A stretch of 64,000 nt of DNA from Flavobacterium geliluteum (lineage in GTDB: Bacteria > Bacteroidota > Bacteroidia > Flavobacteriales > Flavobacteriaceae), in the NCBI RefSeq assembly GCF_017948595.1, contig NZ_JAGFBV010000004.1, positions 144,426 to 208,425 on the forward strand. The letters run 5' to 3'. The notes under the pieces are model-generated. The model saw only the letters and a list, made by a program, of their open reading frames with translations. It had not been told where the DNA came from and did not search any database. Below, piece by piece: positions 9,502 through 19,400 of this stretch (position 1 is the stretch's first letter; every line of letters begins with the position of its first letter). Both the position numbers and the translations under genes were made by a program.

Positions 9502-9903
9502 TTAGGTAGATTCATCGATCCATGTTTTTAAAAACCACAAACCTTTTCTTTTTTCAAATATATAATCTATAAAAATTCCATTATTCACACCCCGTTGCTG
9601 AATAATAACCTTGTCTTTTTTTAAAATTGTTTTTTGATTATAATCTCTTTCTTCTTTATTTTTATTGAGGTTGATTATAGTATATTCTTCCTTTATAATT
9701 TCGTAATCAACCAGTTCAAAATCATCATTATTTAATTTTACAGTTAACGGAAAATGGATTCGGCTCATTTGAAAAGTCTTATTTTTGTTGAACTTTTCAA
9801 AAAAAGTAGTAAAATCTTCCGCTTTATTATTTTGTTGAGCCAGAATAGTGGTAGTAGAAAATACGCTCACTAATAGTACTACGATAAATAGTTTATTTTT
9901 CAT
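9502..9903 (-). CDS. Small secreted protein of unknown function
   Basis: A 133-residue protein with a clear signal peptide (MKNKLFIVVLLVSVFSTTTILAQ) and a charged alpha/beta mature part (DFTTFFEKFNKNKTFQMSRI near its start). The pattern recalls periplasmic DUF4348-type proteins, but I cannot assign it firmly. Its ATG overlaps the stop codon of the DUF1697 gene by one base (TAATG), so the two are translated from one message. It converges with 8987-9493. Confidence 0.6.
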   Translation of the reverse strand: MKNKLFIVVLLVSVFSTTTILAQQNNKAEDFTTFFEKFNKNKTFQMSRIHFPLTVKLNNDDFELVDYEIIKEEYTIINLNKNKEERDYNQKTILKKDKVIIQQRGVNNGIFIDYIFEKRKGLWFLKTWIDEST

Positions 9904-10445
9904 TATTCAGAATAGATATTTAATAAATTAGTCACTGTATTCCAGTTTCTAATAGTTGCTGTCACATTTAGTTTTTTCTCAATATATTTTTGGTCAAATC
10001 TGGTTTTCCCTGCTCCGGTTGCATATTTTATAAAAATTCGATTGCCGTCTATACTGGCTTCATCAGGTTTAAACTGACTGATTTTAAGATCGTTTATATT
10101 TTCTTTTTTCAAAGAAATTGAAACAAAAGCGACGTAAAGTTTTTTGGTATCAACATCTTTTTCCATCAAATATGGATTATTTTTAAAACACAATTCCAAA
10201 TCTTCTTTAGTGATCACAATGGTAGGAACTTCATGACCAAAAACCTTAAAAATTTCCTGTTTGATCATAAAAGCCACTTTCGAAGCGCTCTCTTCGTCTG
10301 TATCTACAAAAACATTTCCCGATTGCAAATAAGTTCTGACGTTTTTAAAACCAATACTTTCCAACATAGTTTTCAAAGGCTCCATTTTCATCATATTGTG
10401 TCCCGAAACGTTGATGCCTCGTAAAAGTGCTAAATGTGTTGTCAT
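9903..10445 (-). CDS. DUF1697 domain protein
   Basis: A 180-residue protein of the DUF1697 family, full length. The signature N-terminus MTTHLALLRGINVSGHNM and the LQSGNVFVDT strand are diagnostic. The biochemical role is unknown; the family is cytoplasmic. The first eleven codons recur almost identically as a dead fragment at 11974-12012, upstream of two intervening genes, so this locus has been rearranged. A TATCTTTG -7 box lies 19 bp before the ATG. Confidence 0.85.
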   Translation of the reverse strand: MTTHLALLRGINVSGHNMMKMEPLKTMLESIGFKNVRTYLQSGNVFVDTDEESASKVAFMIKQEIFKVFGHEVPTIVITKEDLELCFKNNPYLMEKDVDTKKLYVAFVSISLKKENINDLKISQFKPDEASIDGNRIFIKYATGAGKTRFDQKYIEKKLNVTATIRNWNTVTNLLNIYSE

Positions 10446-10464
10446 TTTTTAAAATTTTATCCTT

Positions 10465-10472
10465 CAAAGATA
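10465..10472 (-). promoter_or_regulatory. -7 promoter box for the DUF1697 operon
   Basis: TATCTTTG read on the minus strand matches TAnnTTTG exactly, 19 bp before the ATG at 10445. A TTTA about 15 bp further upstream is a weak -33 candidate. Confidence 0.45.
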
Positions 10473-10585
10473 TTATTTTCTAATCTTTAAATTCGCACTA
10501 AACCACTTAAAGGAAAAAATTACGTAAACAGAAAATAATATTTTAAAATAAATATTAATATAAATAATAAATTAGAATTTACATT

Positions 10586-11218
10586 TTACTCACCTAAAAA
10601 TTTACGAAACTCTTTTTCAATTTCTTTTTTAAGAGGAAATATTAATTTTTCCAGTTTTTGATATTCTGAATCAAATTTAAATTTAAAACCTAAATTATCT
10701 TCGATATTCTTTTTTTGCATATACTTAAGTTGGTCATATGTACTAAAAAAATTACCACAATGTATCATATAATTTACTAACAACTGTTCCGTTTTATCAT
10801 CAAAGAATAACATATTTCGGGATATATATTTTGTAGATTCAGAATACGTATATCTAAAATTATTTTCAATTTCTTCAGTTTCATCAATATCTGAATTGTT
10901 GGTATCTTGATTCTTTACGGATACACTGTACAAATGCAAAAGTTCTAATAGTTGTGAAAGATAACTATAAATTTCAGCTAAACCTTCAAATCTCCTTTCG
11001 TGTAGTTTAGTAAACTTGAAGTTTTCCTTAGATTTCAAATAATTTAATTCTGATTGAAATTGTGCTAATTCTTTTGAATGTTCTTTTTTTACTTCTTCAA
11101 GTTTCTGGTCGTATGTGCTTTTGATATTGCCTTTAAGTCTTTCAGTTAAATACAATGTAAATAATGCTGGTAAACCCACAAATCCCAATATTTGATAAAT
11201 GTAATCTGGATAATTCAT
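10586..11218 (-). CDS. Membrane-anchored coiled-coil protein, paralogue 1
   Basis: A 210-residue protein with an N-terminal hydrophobic segment (YQILGFVGLPALFTLYL), then a basic TERLKG turn, a coiled coil (about residues 30-70) and a helical domain containing SKENFKFTKLHERR. It is a clear paralogue of the gene immediately upstream (11238-11837): the words ELNYLKSKENFKFTKLHERR and ELNHLKTKENFKFTKLHEKR align directly. The ATG at 11218 fits the paralogue's N-terminus better than a GTG at 11245 that would overlap the upstream gene by 8 bp. Function is unknown. The AT-rich composition and duplicated flanks suggest acquisition. Confidence 0.65.
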   Translation of the reverse strand: MNYPDYIYQILGFVGLPALFTLYLTERLKGNIKSTYDQKLEEVKKEHSKELAQFQSELNYLKSKENFKFTKLHERRFEGLAEIYSYLSQLLELLHLYSVSVKNQDTNNSDIDETEEIENNFRYTYSESTKYISRNMLFFDDKTEQLLVNYMIHCGNFFSTYDQLKYMQKKNIEDNLGFKFKFDSEYQKLEKLIFPLKKEIEKEFRKFLGE

Positions 11219-11237
11219 AATGCTCAATTTAAAATTG

Positions 11238-11837
11238 TTATTCACCTAAAAGTTTTCGAAAATTAATTTCAATTTGTCGCTTAAGTGGTTTAAGTTTTTC
11301 GTGAATAAGTGTATGTGCCTGTTTACTATTTAAACTAATACCTTGTTCAGGTTGTGGATTCTCCATTAAATTAGATTGGTCAGTATCATATGTTATATAA
11401 ATCTCTGCCATTTGGTCAAAATAACTGTTCAAAAGATTTTCAATACTATCATCAAAATAGATTATATTGTAATTAAAATATTTGTGAAATTCTAAGTGTT
11501 TATCAGTAAATTTATCACTCAAAATTCTTTCACCCTCTTCAAAGGTTGTACCTTCAGGTATAAATTTGAAAGGTTGCACATAATCCTTCAAAAGCTCTAA
11601 ACTTTCATAAATGAAATGATAAGTCTTTTCCAAAACTACAAGTCGTTTTTCGTGTAGTTTCGTAAACTTGAAATTCTCTTTCGTTTTTAAATGATTAAGC
11701 TCTATTTGGAATTGAGCAAGTTTTTCATCAAAGGAATTTTTCACACTACCTTTAACCCTCTCATTCAACCAAAGTGTTATTAAAGTTGGTATTAATGCAC
11801 TAATAAAAATTATTAAACCATTACTGTATTCTTCCAT
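11238..11837 (-). CDS. Membrane-anchored coiled-coil protein, paralogue 2
   Basis: A 199-residue protein with the same layout as its neighbour: N-terminal membrane segment (IFISALIPTLITLWL), NERVKG turn, coiled coil, the KENFKFTKLHEKR motif near residue 60, and a C-terminal FRKLLGE that matches the FRKFLGE end of the paralogue. The tandem pair reads as one transcript, with 19 bp between them. Such TM plus coiled-coil proteins turn up as accessory genes in islands, but I know no assigned function. A promoter with TTTG-23-TAACTTTA spacing lies upstream. Confidence 0.65.
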   Translation of the reverse strand: MEEYSNGLIIFISALIPTLITLWLNERVKGSVKNSFDEKLAQFQIELNHLKTKENFKFTKLHEKRLVVLEKTYHFIYESLELLKDYVQPFKFIPEGTTFEEGERILSDKFTDKHLEFHKYFNYNIIYFDDSIENLLNSYFDQMAEIYITYDTDQSNLMENPQPEQGISLNSKQAHTLIHEKLKPLKRQIEINFRKLLGE

Positions 11838-11861
11838 TTGATTAATTGTTTATATCGGCAT

Positions 11862-11896
11862 TAAAGTTAAGAATTTTCTTAGCAGTTGAAGACAAA
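11862..11896 (-). promoter_or_regulatory. Probable promoter of the paralogous pair
   Basis: On the minus strand, TTTG (11896-11893), 23 bp, TAACTTTA (11869-11862). The last base departs from TAnnTTTG. It lies 25 bp before the ATG at 11837. Confidence 0.4.
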
Positions 11897-11973
11897 TGTT
11901 AAAGTTTAAATTTTTTTATTTTTTTTCAAATTCATAAATAATTAAAAATCAATGAATTAAAATCAAAGTGTAT

Positions 11974-12012
11974 TTATATTATACCTCGTAGAAGTGCTAA
12001 ATGTGTTGTCAT
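11974..12012 (-). pseudogene. Dead 5' fragment of the DUF1697 gene
   Basis: Reading the minus strand from the ATG at 12012 gives MTTHLALLRGI then I and a stop, which matches the first eleven residues of the intact DUF1697 gene (10445) with only a few silent base differences. After that the similarity ends. A TAACTTTG box at 12087-12080 lies 68 bp upstream and may be the ancestral promoter. The fragment and the intact start flank the paralogous pair, so this is a 31-36 bp direct duplication around a 1.5-kb cassette. Confidence 0.75.
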
Positions 12013-12094
12013 TTTTTTAATTTAAAATAAAATATAGAGAGCCCTTCAAAAATTAAAATGAAACACTCTTTTATCGCTGCAAAGTTACAGCTTT

Positions 12095-12532
12095 TTATTG
12101 CGATTTTTTGTACACCAAACCCGGGCCATCACATGTTCTCCAAGTACCTGTTAACAAACCATCTGCATCTATAAATAGTGATTCTTTCGAATTGCCATAA
12201 CAATTTCCAGCAAGAGTGCTATTGCCTAAAAAAGTCAATTCAAAATATGTTATGCCATTGATATCTTTGGTTTCAAATGTACCCGATTCGGTGGTCGTAG
12301 TAGTATTTCTTACTCTGGTTTTTACAAAAGTTCCATCGGCTTTAAAAATATAAAACTCCTGCCATTCCATCTGATTTCCGGTGGTTTCAGAGTCTGGAAA
12401 AGTGCCTGACATCTTAATTAATGTCCATTTGCCATGAAAATCAGATGTAAAAGAATCACTGATTTCTTTCGTTTCATTTGAACAGGAAAAAAGACTTAAC
12501 ACAAGAATAAAAATGATTCCGATTTTTTTCAT
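12095..12532 (-). CDS. Lipocalin-like lipoprotein
   Basis: A 145-residue lipoprotein. The signal peptide MKKIGIIFILVLSLFSC ends in a lipobox with the lipidated Cys at residue 17. The mature part is beta-rich with HGKWTLIKMSG, IFKADGTFVKTRV and ESGTFETK, the spacing of flavobacterial lipocalin-like (DUF5004-type) domains. It would sit at the outer membrane or periplasm; no ligand can be deduced. It is monocistronic and lies upstream of the DUF1697 fragment. Confidence 0.7.
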   Translation of the reverse strand: MKKIGIIFILVLSLFSCSNETKEISDSFTSDFHGKWTLIKMSGTFPDSETTGNQMEWQEFYIFKADGTFVKTRVRNTTTTTESGTFETKDINGITYFELTFLGNSTLAGNCYGNSKESLFIDADGLLTGTWRTCDGPGLVYKKSQ

Positions 12533-12864
12533 TTACTTTGGTTTTTAAGATTTTATACCCTCACAAGATACTTATTTTAGCTAACTATTTTTTCAATTTA
12601 CAATTTAATAACCTAAGAATTTAAGTAATAATTCAGGCTGTTATTTTTTAAATTTAAAGATAAAAACTACTTTCTAACGTAAAGATATCTTTTTTTGTGC
12701 TTAATTTTGAAATCCGATTACACTTTCAAATTTCCTAATTAAAATCTATCTTCGCTTTTTGAAAGAGAAAAGAAAATAAAACGTATAAAAATACAAAAAT
12801 CAATCCTCTAGATTCAAGCTCTTTTTACAATCTAAAATCAATAATCTAAACTCTAAAATTAGTA
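12533..12864. other. Intergenic region before recG
   Basis: 332 bp, very AT-rich, with no open frame of interest. The last 60 bp before the recG ATG contain several copies of aatctaaa/tctaaaat words (about 12829-12860) that resemble those at 4643-4689 and 16364-16395. No TAnnTTTG box with good spacing was found. Confidence 0.5.
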
Positions 12865-14973
12865 ATGTCTAATAATCTCCTGGAGACTCCAATAGAATAC
12901 TTAAAAGGCGTTGGTCCCAGTCGTGGCCAGCTGCTTCGTAAGGAATTGGGGATTCATAAATACGGAGACTTGATCAATTTTTTTCCGAATCGATACATTG
13001 ACAGAACTCGTTATTACAAGATCAACGAACTGCAAAATACAGGTTCTGAAGTGCAGATTATCGGAAAAATAATCAATATAAAAACGGTCGAATTTGCTAA
13101 GAACAAAAAGCGTTTGGTTGCCACTTTCGTGGATGATACCGGGCAGATAGACCTCAATTGGTTTCAAGGACATAAATGGATTCGGGAAAGTCTTAAACTT
13201 AACGAAGTTTGCGTGATTTTTGGAAAATGTTCCTTGTATGGAAGCCAATTTAGTATGGCCCATCCGGAAATTGAGTTACTGACTGAGCACGAAAAAAGTC
13301 TTCGATCTGCGATGCAGCCTGTTTATCCTTCGACAGAAACCCTGACCAACAGAGGTATTTCAAATCGGACGATCAACAAATTAATGCAACAATTATTTAT
13401 TGAAATACAGGCTTTATTTACCGAAACTTTTCCTTCTTATTTAATAGAAGAACTGAAATTAATTTCGAAAAAAGCAGCTTTATTCAATATTCATTTTCCA
13501 AAAAGCACCGAAGCTTTAGCGAAAGCGCAATTTAGATTAAAATTTGAGGAATTGTTCTTTATTCAGTTACAATTAATCACCAAAAACTTAATTCGAAAAC
13601 ATAAAATAAAAGGACATCCATTTACGAAAGTAGGCGAATTTTTTAATGAATTTTATCAAAATCACTTGCCTTTTGAGTTGACCAATGCACAAAAAAGAGT
13701 GGTCAAAGAAATCCGTGCAGACATGGGAAGTAATGCTCAAATGAACCGATTGCTGCAAGGAGATGTGGGTTCGGGAAAAACCATTGTTGCCTTTATGAGT
13801 ATGCTTTTGGCACTGGATAATGGATTTCAGGCCTGTTTGATGGCTCCCACCGAAATTCTGGCCAATCAGCACTTTATTGGCTTATCTGAATTTGCTGCAA
13901 CCTTAAACATCAACATAAAAATACTGACTGGCTCGACCAAAACCGCTGCACGAAAAATTCTCCACGAAGAATTAGAAAATGGCACTTTACAAATCTTGAT
14001 CGGGACGCACGCTTTACTTGAGGACAAAGTAAAATTTTACAATCTAGGATTAGCCGTAATTGATGAGCAACATCGTTTTGGAGTGGAACAACGTTCTAAA
14101 CTGTGGAAAAAAAATGAAATTCCGCCTCACGTTTTGGTGATGACCGCCACTCCTATTCCGCGAACTTTGGCGATGAGTTTGTACGGCGATCTGGATATTT
14201 CGGTGATCGATGAATTGCCTCCCGGAAGAAAACCCATTCAAACGGTACATCGATACGACAGTAACCGTCTAAAAGTATGGAAGTTTTTGCGCGACGAAAT
14301 TGCCCTCGGAAGACAAATTTATATTGTTTATCCGCTTATTCAAGAGTCTGAAAAAATGGATTTTAAAGATCTGATGGACGGTTACGAAAGTATTTCCCGT
14401 GACTTTCCGCTACCGCAATATGCTATTTCGATTTTGCACGGAAAAATGAAACCAGCCGATAAAGATGCAGAAATGAAACGTTTTTCTGAGGGAAAAACCA
14501 ATATTATGGTAGCCACAACGGTTATTGAGGTTGGGGTAAACGTACCCAATGCAAGTGTTATGATTATCGAAAGTGCCGAACGTTTTGGCCTGTCGCAACT
14601 CCATCAACTTCGCGGGCGTGTAGGTCGTGGCGCCGAACAAAGCTATTGTATCCTGATGACCAGTCATAAATTATCAAGTGATAGTAAAACAAGGATGGAA
14701 ACGATGGTGCAAACCAACGACGGTTTTGAAATTGCCGAAGTCGATCTGAAATTGCGTGGCCCCGGAGATTTAATGGGAACACAACAAAGTGGTGTTTTAA
14801 ACCTTCAAATTGCCGATATTGTGCGTGATCGTGATATTTTGGCACTTGCCAGAAATTATGCGATGAAAATATTAAAGGAAGATGCACCACTTCAAAAGCC
14901 TGAACATGCTGTTTTGAAAGCCGTTTTTATCGAATTGACGAAAAAGAAAAGTATTTGGAACTATATTTCTTAG
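12865..14973 (+). CDS. recG: ATP-dependent DNA helicase RecG
   Basis: A 702-residue RecG. The N-terminal wedge/OB part begins ETPIEYLKGVGPSRG and includes NFFPNRYIDRT. The SF2 motor shows Walker A GDVGSGKT (about residues 299-306), MAPTEILA, the DEQH box (DEQHRFGVEQR, near 400), MTATPIPRTL, and C-terminal LRGRVGRG and DLKLRGPGDLMGTQQSG. RecG regresses stalled forks and processes branched DNA. Length and domain order are standard. Monocistronic, with a hairpin terminator about 70 bp downstream. Confidence 0.96.
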   Translation: MSNNLLETPIEYLKGVGPSRGQLLRKELGIHKYGDLINFFPNRYIDRTRYYKINELQNTGSEVQIIGKIINIKTVEFAKNKKRLVATFVDDTGQIDLNWFQGHKWIRESLKLNEVCVIFGKCSLYGSQFSMAHPEIELLTEHEKSLRSAMQPVYPSTETLTNRGISNRTINKLMQQLFIEIQALFTETFPSYLIEELKLISKKAALFNIHFPKSTEALAKAQFRLKFEELFFIQLQLITKNLIRKHKIKGHPFTKVGEFFNEFYQNHLPFELTNAQKRVVKEIRADMGSNAQMNRLLQGDVGSGKTIVAFMSMLLALDNGFQACLMAPTEILANQHFIGLSEFAATLNINIKILTGSTKTAARKILHEELENGTLQILIGTHALLEDKVKFYNLGLAVIDEQHRFGVEQRSKLWKKNEIPPHVLVMTATPIPRTLAMSLYGDLDISVIDELPPGRKPIQTVHRYDSNRLKVWKFLRDEIALGRQIYIVYPLIQESEKMDFKDLMDGYESISRDFPLPQYAISILHGKMKPADKDAEMKRFSEGKTNIMVATTVIEVGVNVPNASVMIIESAERFGLSQLHQLRGRVGRGAEQSYCILMTSHKLSSDSKTRMETMVQTNDGFEIAEVDLKLRGPGDLMGTQQSGVLNLQIADIVRDRDILALARNYAMKILKEDAPLQKPEHAVLKAVFIELTKKKSIWNYIS

Positions 14974-15040
14974 TTTTAAAATATAAAATACCGAAATTTA
15001 CGGTGATTTCTTTACAATTTGAAAACCTTTAAAGCACTCT

Positions 15041-15065
15041 AGGGCTTTAACTTTGCCCTTTTTTA
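15041..15065 (+). terminator. Terminator after recG
   Basis: Stem AGGGC/GCCCT (15041-15045 with 15055-15059), 9-nt loop, followed by a run of T residues to about 15064. Confidence 0.6.
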
Positions 15066-15181
15066 TAAAAAAAATCAAATTACGATTAAACCTTTCTTCA
15101 CAAACGATGTCTAAATACATTAGCATCGAGCAAAAAAAGAAAATATTTGTACATACAAACGTTAAATAATAGTAAAGACCT

Positions 15182-15210
15182 TTTGATTTGGTAACAAAAA
15201 ACTAAATTTG
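15182..15210 (+). promoter_or_regulatory. Promoter of the RND efflux operon
   Basis: TTTG (15182-15185), 17 bp, TAAATTTG (15203-15210): an exact TAnnTTTG with ideal spacing. It covers a TTG that could otherwise be taken as the start of the adaptor gene, so the true start must be the ATG at 15259. Confidence 0.75.
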
Positions 15211-15258
15211 TCGCTGCTAGAAAAACACCAAAAAAGAAAAAAAACATTACCCAATTTT

Positions 15259-16317
15259 ATGAAAGTAAAAAACCTAATCTACGCCTTACTCATCATCGCA
15301 ATTGTAGGATTTATTGGCTACCGAGTTCTATCAAACAAAAGTAAAAATGAAGAATCTAAAAAATTTGGCGATAAGGATTCTCCAACAATAGTAACAGGAA
15401 TTGTGCTAAAAACGGCAACATTTGATAATAACTTATCATTATCCGGTTCTATTGATGCCAATGAACAAATTGAGATAAGAAGCGAAGTTTCCGGAATTGT
15501 TGAAGGAATTTATTTTACTGAAGGCACTTATGTAAACAAAGGTCAGGTACTTTTTAAGGTAAATGATATTGAATTGAAAGCGCAATTGAGACAAGCTTCT
15601 ACAAAAGAAGGTCTGACGGCTGAGAATGAAAGAAGAGCAAAATTATTACTTCAGAAAGAAGCAATCAGCCAAGAAGAATTTGACGTTGCTCGAGCAGACC
15701 ACGCTTCGGCGCAAGCCCAAACTCAGTTGATAAAAGCTCAAATTGCCAAAACAGCTGTAAAAGCTCCTTTTTCGGGAAAAATTGGTTTGCGTTCTATTTC
15801 GCCAGGAACTTACATCACTCCTACTATATTGGTTGCGAAATTGGTTAATACCGGAAAATTGAAAATTACTTTTTCGATCCCAGAAAAATATGCCACTCAG
15901 GTACGATCTGGTTCTGTAATCGACTTTACGGTTTCGGGATCGACAAAAATATACAAAGCAAAGATTTACGCCATTGAACCAGAAGTAGAAGTTGCTACGC
16001 GTACCTTACAAATTCGCGCCATTGCAGAAAACACAGACGGAAAACTTTTACCGGGAACTTTTGCAGATGTAAAATTACCTTTAGACATCATAAAAGATGC
16101 CATCGTAGTACCTTCGGAAGCTATAATACCTGTAAAAGACGGTAAAAAAGTATTTATATCAAATATGGGTAAAGCCAAAGAAATAATGGTAGAAGCAACA
16201 ACAAGAACAGATGCTTCTATTTTGATTCTTTCTGGGCTAAAAGCGGGTGATACACTGATAACCAGCGGTGTAATGTCATTAAAAAATGACTCTCCGATAC
16301 AATTAAAAATAAAATAA
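15259..16317 (+). CDS. RND efflux periplasmic adaptor (membrane fusion protein, HlyD/AcrA type)
   Basis: A 352-residue membrane fusion protein with one N-terminal membrane segment (YALLIIAIVGFIGYRVL). The lipoyl halves IEIRSEVSGIVEGIYFTEGTYVNKGQVLF and TAVKAPFSGKIGLRSISPGTYI flank an alpha-hairpin, and a beta-barrel plus membrane-proximal domain follow. It would bridge the pump at 16402 and the TolC protein at 19584. First gene of a three-gene operon; the ATG at 15259 was chosen because a perfect promoter lies at 15182-15210. No lipobox, so it is anchored by the helix rather than by lipid. Confidence 0.9.
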   Translation: MKVKNLIYALLIIAIVGFIGYRVLSNKSKNEESKKFGDKDSPTIVTGIVLKTATFDNNLSLSGSIDANEQIEIRSEVSGIVEGIYFTEGTYVNKGQVLFKVNDIELKAQLRQASTKEGLTAENERRAKLLLQKEAISQEEFDVARADHASAQAQTQLIKAQIAKTAVKAPFSGKIGLRSISPGTYITPTILVAKLVNTGKLKITFSIPEKYATQVRSGSVIDFTVSGSTKIYKAKIYAIEPEVEVATRTLQIRAIAENTDGKLLPGTFADVKLPLDIIKDAIVVPSEAIIPVKDGKKVFISNMGKAKEIMVEATTRTDASILILSGLKAGDTLITSGVMSLKNDSPIQLKIK

Positions 16318-16401
16318 TTATAGTTTTTTAGCATTAAATTAGAAAGGTTTAAGCATTTAAATCTGAAATTGAATACCTAAAATCTAAAATCCCAAATTAT
16401 A

Positions 16402-19400
16402 ATGAGTTTATCCACCACAAGTATAAAAAGACCTGTTTTAACCATCGTACTGAATCTTCTGATTATTTTATTCGGTTTTATTGGTTATACGTTTTTGGGC
16501 GTTCGGGAATTTCCCTCAATTGATCCTGCGCAGGTTTCCATTAGAACCAATTACACCGGAGCCAACGCAGATATTATCGAATCTCAAATTACAGAACCTC
16601 TTGAGAAAGCTGTAAATGCTATTGACGGAATTAGAAATATAACGTCGTCGAGCAATCAGGGAAGCAGTAATATTACGATAGAATTTAACCTTGATAAAGA
16701 CTTAGAAGAAGCTGCAAATGATGTGCGTGACAAAGTTTCGCAAGCGATTAGAAGCTTACCGCAGGATATTGATGCTCCGCCAGTTGTTTCTAAGGCTGAT
16801 GCCGATAGTGACGCGATTATATCGATGACGGTTCAGAGTGATAGTCGTAGTTCATTAGAATTGAGTGATTATGCAGAGAATGTTATTTCGCAACGATTAG
16901 AGACCATTCCCGGTGTGAGTGGAGTTCAGATTTGGGGACAAAAACGTTACGCCATGCGTTTGTGGATCGATCCTGTAAAACTGGCAGCCTATGGTTGTAC
17001 CGTTGCAGAAGTTCGTGATGCTTTGAATGCTCAAAACGTAGAATTACCATCTGGAAAACTTACGGGTAATAATACCGAACTTACTGTAAAAACAATCGGA
17101 AACTTATCCAAACCAGAAGAATTCAACAATATCATTATTCGTACAGATGGTGATAAAATTGTGCGTTTTAGCGATGTTGGTGGTGCCGAATTAGGTCCGG
17201 AAAATATCGAAACAAAATTGAGTCAGTCCGGTCTTCCTATGATTGGTTTGGCAATTGTTCCGATGCCCGGTGCCAATTATCTTGATATTTCATCAGAATT
17301 TTATAAAAAATATGAAGCCTTAAAGAAAGATTTACCTAAAGATATTAAGTTAAATATTGCCCTTGATAATACTATTTTCGTAAAAAAATCAGTGCTTGAA
17401 GTAGCCGAAACATTAGGGATTTCTATTATTTTGGTAATCATCATTATTTACTTGTTTTTTAGAGACTGGGCAATTGCTTTCAGACCTTTAATCGATATTC
17501 CGGTGTCGTTAATTGCTACATTTTTTATTATGTGGCTTTTTGGTTTTTCGATAAACGTACTGACTTTATTGGCAATTGTACTCGCTACGGGACTGGTCGT
17601 AGATGACGGAATCGTAGTAACCGAGAATATTTTCAAAAAAGTAGAAGAAGGAATGTCGCCGATCGAGGCTGCTATCAAAGGATCAAACGAAATATTTTAT
17701 GCCGTAATTTCGATTTCGGTAACATTGGCCGCAGTATTTTTGCCCGTGATTTTCTTAGAAGGTTTTGTGGGCCGACTCTTTCGGGAATTTGGAGTTGTGA
17801 TTGGTGCCGCCGTTTTAATTTCGGCTTTTGTGTCCCTTACTCTAACACCGATGCTGAACGCATATTTGATGAAAGGCGGCGAACAGAAAAAATCTAAATT
17901 TTACATTAAAACAGAGCCCTTTTTCGAAAGATTAAATAGTGGTTACGCCGAATCGTTGCAAAAATTCATGACTAAAAAATGGATTAGCTTTCCTATTCTA
18001 ATTGCGTGTTTCGGATTGATTTATTTATTTTTTACGATACTTCCAAAAGAAACTGCACCCTACGATGATCGTAGCTCGGTAACGATGCGTATGACAACCC
18101 CGGAAGGTTCTTCTTACGAATATACCGATCGCTTTATGCAGGAAATTTCAAAATTGGTTGATGATTCTGTTCCTGAGAAAAAAGTAAGTTTGGTGATCAC
18201 TGCCCCAGGTTTTGGAGCTTCGGCGACTAATACTGGTTTTATCAGGCTGTCACTAAAAGAATCTGACGAAAGAAAAGCATCTCAAAAAGAAATTGCGGAT
18301 AAATTAACCAAATGGACAAAAAAATATCCGGATGCTAAAACATCAGTTATTCAGCAACCAACCATCGCTGTTAACAGACGTGGAGGTTTGCCTATTCAAT
18401 ATATCATTCAGGCTCCTAATTTTGAAAAATTAAGAGAAAAAATACCTGTTTTTATGGATGCGGTGGGTAAAAGTGATGTTTTTTCGATTTCGGATGTCAA
18501 TTTGAAATTTAATAAACCCGAAATTAATGTGAGTATCGACCGAGAAAAAGCCGAAAGTTTAGGCATCTCGATTATCGATATTGCACAAACTTTGCAACTT
18601 TCGTTAAGTGGTCAGCGTTTTGGTTATTTTATCAGAAACGGAAAACAATATCAGGTTATTGGTCAGTTTGATCAAAAAGATCGTTCGAAACCACTTGATT
18701 TAACGTCGATGTTTGTCAAAAATAATAAAGGGCAATTGATTCAGATGGATAATGTGGTCAATGTAGAAGAGCAAAGTAATCCTCCGCAATTGTATCACAA
18801 CAACCGATACATGTCTGCTACAGTTTCTGCTGGTTTGGCGCCAGGAAAAAGCATCAGCGATGGTATTCAGGCAATGGATCAGATAAAAGCAAAAGTGCTG
18901 GATGAGAGTTTTACAACCGATTTAAGTGGAGAATCTCGTGATTTTGTGGAAAGTAGTTCCAATACTTCTTTTGCATTTGGATTAGCGCTTTTATTGATCT
19001 TCCTGATTTTGGCAGCTCAGTTTGAAAGTTTTATAGACCCGTTGATTATCATCCTAACAGTACCAATGGCGGTAGCCGGAGCGTTATTTTCACTTTGGTT
19101 ATTCAATCAGACTTGGAATATCTTTAGTCAAATCGGAACCGTAATGTTGATTGGTTTGGTAACCAAAAATGGTATTTTAATTGTTGAATTTGCCAATCAG
19201 TTGCGAGAACAGGGAAAACCAAAACTGGAAGCAATTTTAGAAGCGTCAGAGGCACGTTTACGACCAATTTTGATGACCAGTTTGGCTATTGCTTTAGGAG
19301 CATTACCTATTGCAATGTCGCTTGGAGCGGCCTCTACGAGTAGAATCGGGATGGGAGTTGTAATCGTTGGAGGAACTATTTTCTCTCTGGCATTAACCCT

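Noticed and set aside
11219..11245. GTG start for paralogue 1 overlapping the upstream gene
   Set aside because: The ATG at 11218 gives an N-terminus of the same layout as the paralogue; the extension adds only a polar stretch.
15208..15258. TTG start of the RND adaptor gene
   Set aside because: The TTG is part of a perfect promoter -7 box (TAAATTTG), so the transcript must start after it.
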